Positions 55,020 to 64,000 of a stretch of DNA of 64,000 bases are shown here, piece after piece. A model generated the notes under the pieces. That model saw nothing but the letters and a program-made list of their open reading frames with translations, had not been told where the DNA came from and did no database searches. Position numbers and translations under genes: made by a program. Every line of letters starts with the position of its first letter. Positions within the stretch are counted from its first letter, which is position 1. The DNA is from Gonocerus acuteangulatus (lineage: Eukaryota; Arthropoda; Insecta; Hemiptera; Coreidae). The stretch lies in NCBI GenBank assembly GCA_946811695.1, contig OX328128.1:75594821-75658820 (forward strand), given 5' to 3'.

Positions 55020-56200
55020 CTGTGGCAATCTTTTTAATTATTCCTACATTTGCCGGAATGTGGTATGCATGAAATTTTACGATTTACTTTGATACTCTCG
55101 AACGATCTATTCTTTTGATTTGTCAGTGGAATATTAATTTTTAAGTAAGTTTAAGTGTATGTTTACTGTATCCAAAGTTCTTTAAAAGTCTCAAAGTTCT
55201 TTAAATATTTATTGTGCGTTATCTAAATGAGCTTTTCTATTTAGAACTAACGCTTCTTTAACATAAAATCATTCTGGTTTGATAGCCCCTTTGTGTTCTT
55301 TACTTTTTGCCTGCTTAGAGATTTATTTCTTATTATAAATGTTTTGCTTCATTTGCGAATTGTTCTATAACCGGTTCTTGGATAAATTCACCGAGATATT
55401 TATATTTATTTGTGAACTCTTTTAATTTGTCCTTATTATGGGTGTATAGATTTCGGGACAGTCTGAAAATTGGTTATGTATTCAGATTTCTGAAACGAAA
55501 TCTTTAGACCTACGTCCTGTTCAATTTATTGTAGAATATGAATATTGTGTAATATTTAAAGTAACAAAGGTTGTCCAAGTCTTAAATGTAATTGGATTTC
55601 TAGATTAAATTATGTATTTTGAATATGGAAGTGCTACGAAACGCCGTCAAAGGTTACGACATATAGTCGAGCTTTGGGCTTTGCGACCACTACTTACTTG
55701 AAACTCCTTTACGGAATGATCCGAAGTTCGCAATCCTGAGGACAAGTTCGTCGCACCGACGGCTCATGAAATCGCTAAAGCTGGATGAAGTACCTGCCGC
55801 GTCGGCTCCAGGCTCGAGACTAGCTCGAAGGTTCGCGTGACCGATGTCTGGAGCGACGATCGATACAACTCGGGGTGATTTGAGTAAGGTCAGAGAGCCT
55901 TAGGAAAATTCCTCTGCCGATCCTGCTACTTAATAATGGGTGTTGCACAGGGCGCATTAATAGTACCATTGTTATATTCTATTTTCCCCTTGCAATTACT
56001 CTTCCGCAACGCATAAATATTGAATACTTTCTATTCAGTAAAAAAAAACAAAAAAAAAAAAAACAATTAAAACTTACGCCATACAGGATAATCACATTCC
56101 TCAACAACGTGGTTGGTTTATTCCGAATTTTTAAAACTCATTATTTGGCCGAATTTCGTTTCAATATAAAAAAAAACGGTAGATGAATATTAATTATTAA
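55020..56200. other. no gene recognised
   Basis: AT-rich. A GC-richer stretch at 55630-55920 has no recognisable frame. Confidence 0.5.
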
Positions 56201-56325
56201 TATTTGTGTAAGAAGTAACTACCCTTCAGATGGACCAATTTTACTGCGATAGAAATGTACCAAGTTTCGTGGGAAAAACAAAATCTCTCTATCGTGATAA
56301 CATATGATATCTCTCAACCAATCAT

Positions 56326-56330
<5 letters not shown>

Positions 56331-56400
<70 letters not shown>

Positions 56401-56410
56401 ATATATATAT
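56331..56410. repeat. (TA)n microsatellite
   Basis: About 38 TA repeats with one TTTA interruption, preceded by the single repeat unit related to 45360-45515. Confidence 0.9.
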
Positions 56411-56597
56411 GCCGTGTATGCTTAGAGTAATAGTCACTAAAACCTGGGGCGAATTGAGTAAAGAGATTGTTAAAAGCGCACTCCTTTTTATATTTCATTT
56501 ATTTTATTTGTATTTAATTTTTTTGTTTTTTTAGCTTCCTCCATGTATTCTCTCATTTTTTTGTCATATTTTATTTTTTTTCTTGGCTTTTGTCCAT

Positions 56598-58374
<1,777 letters not shown>

Positions 58375-58409
58375 TTTTCTTATTTGTAGTATTATTTCTT
58401 TTAGACATC

Positions 58410-58473
<64 letters not shown>

Positions 58474-58973
58474 CCCAAGAGGTCATCAAACACAGATCAT
58501 TGGGGATGATTTGTTGTAGCTATTTAATTTTTGTATAGTAGAGACGAAGATAACAGACAGAGGGGCAGGCAGAATCCCCCCGGCGGCACAAGGACGCTAC
58601 TCTCCTATATTTCATGATTTTCCTTCCTATTTCTCTCACCGAAGCCCTGAAAGGAGCTGTGGTCGCCCCCTGGTGCCGGAGGGCGAGCAAAGACTCCAAG
58701 GCTTGGGGCCAGAACTTGGCCCAGAGAGCGTCCGAGTGTCGCCCCAGGAACACCCCCGTCCCTCCCTCCCTCATCCACATGTCCCGTTCAAGTTAATAGC
58801 AGCAATTGTGTTTAGATTTTTGTGAGATATTTTATTCTATGTTTTAACTAGCAGATTCTGAAAGATTTTTGTAATTTTTCTCTCTTTGCTATTTTCTTTA
58901 TTTACATTTTTGGAAGCACTGTTATTTTATGAGGATATGGCCATGGCTGTCAGGGCTGAGATGAGAATTGTAA

Positions 58974-61900
58974 TTATATCTTCCCTATTAGTTTTGTCTC
59001 TTTAAGGAATTTAATTAATTTATTTATTGGATCTTGCTTAGAATTGAGAATATCTTTGAGGGTTGGGGCTAGGTGATATTTTTCACGATAGTTCTTGCAC
59101 ATTCAGTAAGAATATGTTTGACTGTCAGTCTTCCATTACATGGCTGACAGTAAGGAGGTGGGTCTTTGCTCATAAGATATGAGTGCGTGAGGAAAGTATG
59201 CCCTATACGCAGTCTTGCAATTACTACTTCCTGTTTCCTTGTTAATGTTTGCGAGAATTTCCTTGTTTTTACGGATTCCTTGACTTCCTTTAGTTTGTTG
59301 TCAGTAGTGCTATTCCATATGCTTTGCCATTTTTCCCACACTAGCTGTTTAACAGATGCTTTCAGGTCATTTTTTGGTATTTTGGATAAAAGAGTTCCTT
59401 CAATTGCAGCTATTTTTGCCAAAACATCTACTTTGTCATTTTCACGTATCCCACAATGACTTGGGATCCATGTTAGGACAGTGGATTGTTTATTACGTTG
59501 TTGATCATATATTGCCTCCTGTGCGCTAACAATAATGGGATGTTTAGAATAGATGTTGGTGAGCGATAGCAGGCAGGATAGAGAGTCAGTGAAGATATTT
59601 AATCTATTGTTTTTAGGTATTATTATTTGCAGTGCTTTTTCTATTGCTGTCATTTCGGCAGTGTAAATAGTGGCTGAAGGGTGTAATTTGAACATGTATT
59701 GTCGGTCATCTGTAGTTATTGCTGCGCCTACTCCATTACTGCTTTTTGATCCATCGGTGAAAACATCCTGTCCTGATGGGAGCTGATTTCTGAGTTTTTT
59801 TAATTCATTATCCAAAATTATTGGATTCGTATTCCTTTTTATGTATTTTGCAAGGGAGATATTGATTTTTAGCTGTGGAACTACCCAGGGTGGCACTGAA
59901 GATATGCTATCTGGGAGAAGCTGGGAAATGTGACTAATATTCAGCTGAGTGATGAGAAGGGAGGCACGCAACGGAAAAGGTTTTAGAGAGAGGCGGTAAT
60001 TATTATTATTGATGGTATATGTATGAAGGTATTCTTTTAGGGGGTGTAGTGGTGATGCTGAAATATTGATATAATTGTTGAGGGTAAGCTGATCTCTTCT
60101 TAATTGCAGTGGGAGTTCCCCAGCTTCTACGCAGAGGCTAATCACCGGACTTGATCGAAAAGCTCCCGTTGCAAGTCTTAAACCAGCGTGATGCACAGAG
60201 TCAATCATTTTCAGTGTTCGTGTTGATGCAGATCCGTACACTGTACACCCATATTCGAGCTTAGACCTAATTAGATTCTTGTATAGCATCAACATTGTTT
60301 GACGATCTGATCCCCAGGATGTAGAAGTCATTGATTTAATAATGTTCATGGCTCTTTGGCAATTACTTTTTAACTGTTTTATGTGTAAGTTAAAATTTAG
60401 TGCACGATCAAGATGGACCCCTAGGTATTTTATACTAGATTTTTGAGCGATTGGATTATTATTTATATACAGTGAGATTGCTTTGGTGTAAAAATGATGC
60501 TCTCGGTTTTGTCTGGGGATAGAGAGAAACCATGCTTCCTCAACCAATTATATGTTTTATTTAGGGCTCTTTGCATGATGTCTTGAAGATTTTCTACAGA
60601 TCTGCCACTACAGTATATAATGAGATCATCGGCGTAGAGCATAGTTTTCACTGGTGGTTCGAGTTGTTCAAGCACACCATCCATGGCAAGAGAGAAAAGA
60701 AAAGCGCTGATGACACTTCCTTGTGGTATTCCATTTTCCTGTTCAAATTCATCTGATAGCTGACCTGCAATGCGAATCATGAATCTCCGGTTATTTAGGA
60801 AGTTTTTGACAAAGTTTAAAATATGTCCATTCACACCATGCTCAAGCAACCGATTTAGTATGTATCTTCTCCACACGCAGTCAAAGGCGGATTTGATATC
60901 AATAACCACGGCTAGAAGCTTTTGGCGATTATTAAAGGATGTTCGTATGTCCGTTTCTATCCGTATGAGATTGTCCATTGTAGACCTGCCAGGTTTAAAA
61001 CCACTCTGCCAGTTTGCTGTTAATCCCTTGTTTTCCATGTACCACAGAAGGCGGTTGAGAATCATTTTCTCAAATACCTTGCACAGGGAGCATGTGAGTG
61101 ATATGATTCGATAGCTATTTGCTTTATCTGGAGGTTTGTTATTTTTTAATAAAGGAATAGATATAGCTTGTGTCCATATAGCTGGTAAAGAATCTGTCAA
61201 AAAAATGTTGTTTAATATCTTTAGTATTACTAGTTTATTTTGGCTTGATAGGTTCTTGATCATTGAACGGGGACCCGACAACATATGCATTATGTTGTCC
61301 GGTCCCGGAGAAGTGTCTCTTCTACATCTCAAAGAGGTTGTAAATTCTGTATAGCTGAAAGGTTGGTTTAGTGGATTTAATGGGTCAATATTAACTTCAA
61401 GAGGCTTTGATTCTGTTGCAGTTTTGATCTGACGGAATTCGGCTGTATGACTGGCGTCAGATGAAATATTTCGAAAATGGGTTCCTAAATGGTTTAATAT
61501 ATCTTTGGTTTGAGTTAGGTATATCGCACCATCTTTTATTACATTTATTGTAGAGGATTTTTTCCGGCCAGTTATTTTCCTTACCATTTCCCAGACCTTT
61601 GCTATGGGTGTTTGGCTATTAATACTGCTGACAAAGTCCCTCCATGATTGGCGTTTCGCTGTGATTATTTTGTTCCTGGCTTTTCTTCTAGCAGCTAAGT
61701 ATGCTTCTAAGTTCTCTGTGCATGGGTTACGTTTGAACTTACGCAAAGCTTTTTTCCTCGCTTTAACAACTTTTTCGCAGTCACTGTTCCACCAAGGGAT
61801 TTGAACTTTCTTAGCAGATGTCGTGGTTCTTGGTATCGTGGCTTCAGCAGCCAGAATTATCTTGTGGTTAATATTGCAAATAATTTCATTGATATCAGGG

Positions 61901-62617
61901 TCATCTAGGTTTATTGTAGATAATTCACAAATAGACGAAAATTTACCCCAATCAGCCTCGTCAAGCTTCCACCTGGGTAGGGAATTACTGTATATTACCC
62001 TATGAAGGGTCTCAATCCTCACAGGATAGTGGTCAGATCCGTATAAATCATTAAGGACTGGCCAAAGAAAGGTCTATAATGGATTCTGTGCCATAGCTAT
62101 GATTGAGGTGTGTTGGAGAAGCATCATTGAATATTCCTAATGGGATATGATCTATAAGAGCCTCTACTATTCTCCCCCTTGCATCAGTAGTGGATGAGTG
62201 CCAAAGGGCATTATGACAATTAAAGTCACCTAATATGTAGACTGGAGAGTGTAGCTGTTGATACAATCCTTCTAATTGAGGGTAAGTGACCTGTGCATTT
62301 GGTGGTAAGTAGAGCGAGCAGACAGAGAAAGATTCGGGACCAAGGATTTGTACAGCTACTGCTTGGAGGTCTGTTACCAAATCTACCTGTATACAGGGTA
62401 TATCATTTCTTACGATAACTGCCACACCGCCACAAGCTATGCGTCCATCTATATAATCTTTCCTAAATATTCTATAGTTATTGATAAAGAAATTATCCTC
62501 AGGTTTTAAGTGTGTTTCTTGAACGCACAAAATATCAAAGTTAGTGTCTTTTAAAAGAATTTGGAGATCAGATTTATGTACGTTAATTCCATTACAATTC
62601 CAATGTATGATGATCAT
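58974..62617 (-). pseudogene. LINE ORF2 (endonuclease-RT-RNase H), three frameshifts
   Basis: Start MIIIHWNCNGI at 62617. The APE-type endonuclease runs to about 61990 (VQETH, GDFNCHN, IDLSL, then YGSDHYP). The RT follows, with FDCVWRR, GIPQGSVISAFLF and YADDLIIY (about 60620). The RNase H has FTDGSKSS, AEMTAIEKAL, FTDSLSC and a final DVLAKIA. The tail has C-x2-C...HILTEC and ends KETKLIGKI at 58974. Frame breaks lie at about 62060 (just before SDH), 60480 (after the RT core) and 59100 (before the last 35 residues). Catalytic residues are conserved, but the protein cannot be made whole. The usual role is target-primed reverse transcription. Confidence 0.85.
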
Positions 62618-62688
62618 ATTCAGTAATATTTGTAGTTAATCTGCTAATATAAAAATGTTTAAACGACATAAGGAAAAATTTTTATATG

Positions 62689-63902
62689 TTAGACTGGGGG
62701 TTTCTTCTTAGGGGGTTTGATTTTCTGAGGTATCTCGCCCTTACTAGATCCAGAATGATCTGTCAGCGAGAGAACAGATCCTTGGGATGGGGGCCTACCC
62801 CTTTTCATTTGTTGTGAGAGTGGTACTTGACTTTTCGGCTATGTGCCAGTTTGTTGTAGAGTATAATTTGCATTTTGTTGTTGTTGAGAAGCATTTTTAT
62901 TTACTTTTATACTAGGAGCAGTTTCAGAAAAACTTGGTGATGTTTTGTTTGTGACGATTGATTCGAGGTAGTTTATTTTTGTTGCTAATTGTTCTACTAG
63001 GGAGGTGAGTTTGTCAAATTAAGTCAATATTAAAGTATTAGTTGATTGTTGGCTAGTTACATGTGAATAACTAACCGCGCCTGCTTGTACTGGAGGTGGG
63101 GGGTTGACAGCTCTTTCTGCTTGTGCATAGCTTACTCTATTATTTTTCCTATATTCTTCAATAGCTCGTTCTTTCTTGTAAATAGGACAGGATGTATACC
63201 AAGCCGGGTGAGAATCAGAGCAATGTCTGCACTTAGCCTGGCACGCGCCATCATGTTTCCCTAATCCGCATCTACCACACACTGGCGATTCTTTGCAGAA
63301 TCTACTCCCGTGTCTATAAGCATAACAATTATAGCATTGAAGAGGTTTAATATATGGACTGACTCTAATACTCAGAAAGTCTAAAATCATTCTTTGAGGT
63401 GGTTCAGGAATATTGAAAGTTAATATATAAGATGAAGTGCCTTATTACCATTAACTGTTTTGAATACTCTTTGAACATTAGTAACATTTTGACTCCCAAG
63501 TTCTAATATTAGCTCTTCATTTGAGCACTGTGAAAATTCTTCACAGCTAATAATGCCCTTGGAATAGTTATATGATCGGTGCAGTGAAAACTTAACTTGA
63601 TATTTTTCAAATGATACGATGTTTGATAGATTAATATAATCAGTTTTTATGTTAACTTCTAATAGTATTGCTCCCGAGCGAAGCAATTTAATATTTGTTT
63701 GAGGTGCATATGTTTTAACAAATCTACTAACTTTAAAAGGACTAAAGTCTTTGAAAGTCTTTTTTTCAGGGTTTTCTTTAAGAGTCATTAATAAAAATTT
63801 TTTCGACCATTTACCGTGGGGAATTTCAAAATTAAAAGATACAGGATCGGGGGGATCGGGAGGTTTAGGGGGTTTCAACCCCTCCGGTCTATCATTTTCC
63901 AT
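62689..63902 (-). pseudogene. LINE ORF1 (Gag-like), broken
   Basis: Starts at 63902 (MENDRPEGLKPPKPPDP). A first domain ends at about 63440, where a one-base shift breaks the frame. The zinc-knuckle region follows: CYNCYAYRHGSRFC, CGRCGLGKHDGAC and CRHCSDSHPAWYTSC, as in Jockey/I-type ORF1. Two in-frame stops (about 63019 and 62853) precede a Gln-rich and Lys/Pro-rich tail ending at 62689. It would normally bind element RNA. ORF2 begins 72 bases further on. Confidence 0.8.
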
Positions 63903-64000
63903 TATATATTAAATAAACGAGATGGATTAATAAAGCTAATAATAAAAAAATATTTACATAAAAAATAGTATATAGTGCTATAGACTAGGTTACTTATCTG

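Larger units (their letters stand above)
58413..63960 (-). mobile_element. near-full-length non-LTR retrotransposon (I/Jockey-group, RNase H-bearing)
   Basis: On the minus strand: short 5' UTR, ORF1 with zinc knuckles, ORF2 with endonuclease, RT and RNase H, a 3' UTR of about 500 bp with a GC-rich block (58550-58795), and a 57-base poly(A) tail seen as T at 58413-58469. The 5' end lies near or beyond the window edge, so the target duplication cannot be checked. Confidence 0.85.

Noticed and set aside
58520..58796. GC-rich open frames on both strands
   Set aside because: They lie between the ORF2 stop and the poly(A) tail of the LINE, so they are its 3' UTR.

Overview
The window looks like intronic DNA of an arthropod nuclear genome, probably an insect. 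It is AT-rich, full of (TA)n microsatellites and dominated by transposable elements. The only host gene I can support is an SLC6-family transporter on the minus strand. Two of its exons are visible: one with a plausible start codon (39617-39482, acceptor at 39696/39697) and the next one (2391-2251). Their splice phases match (phase 1 to phase 1), so everything between 2.4 and 39.5 kb is one intron of about 37 kb. The species cannot be told from sequence alone.

Region by region: 0-2.1 kb holds a 5'-truncated RNase H-bearing LINE (minus). 2.25-2.39 kb is SLC6 exon 'n+1'. 2.4-28 kb is a mosaic of SINEs, MITEs, foldback elements, LINE relics and copies of a large non-autonomous family that I call the HP family here. 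Its traits are a hairpin end, a subterminal GGAACCGCGCTAA inverted repeat and an internal (TA)n, resembling Helentron/HINE elements. 28.19-34.97 kb is a nest: a pogo-like DNA transposon with TA target duplications, interrupted by an apparently intact Ty3/gypsy element of the CsRn1 type (29.05-33.32 kb, nearly identical 131/134-bp LTRs), and also by a 396-bp Penelope-like snapback insert with a 15-bp target duplication and hammerhead-like motifs. 35.14-36.49 kb is a Transib-type element with CACAGTG ends and a CGACG target duplication. 36.8-41.6 kb has three tandem arrays (32, 52 and 147 bp); the 147-bp array abuts the SLC6 exon. 41.7-58.4 kb is again HP-family copies, MITEs, a solo LTR and microsatellites. 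58.4-64 kb is a nearly full-length but mutated LINE (ORF1, ORF2, 3' UTR, poly(A)) on the minus strand.

The genes do not form a pathway. The organisation is a history of insertions: Penelope-like and gypsy inserts into pogo, pogo into an HP-like element, a MITE into an HP copy that then multiplied, a SINE into a MITE, and a solo LTR into an HP copy. The most notable points are the Transib element with V(D)J-signal-like ends, the gypsy element that may still be active, the Penelope-like snapback with paired hammerhead cores, the 147-bp dimeric satellite that repeats the SLC6 splice-acceptor neighbourhood, and HP elements carrying a fragment of a mariner helix-turn-helix.
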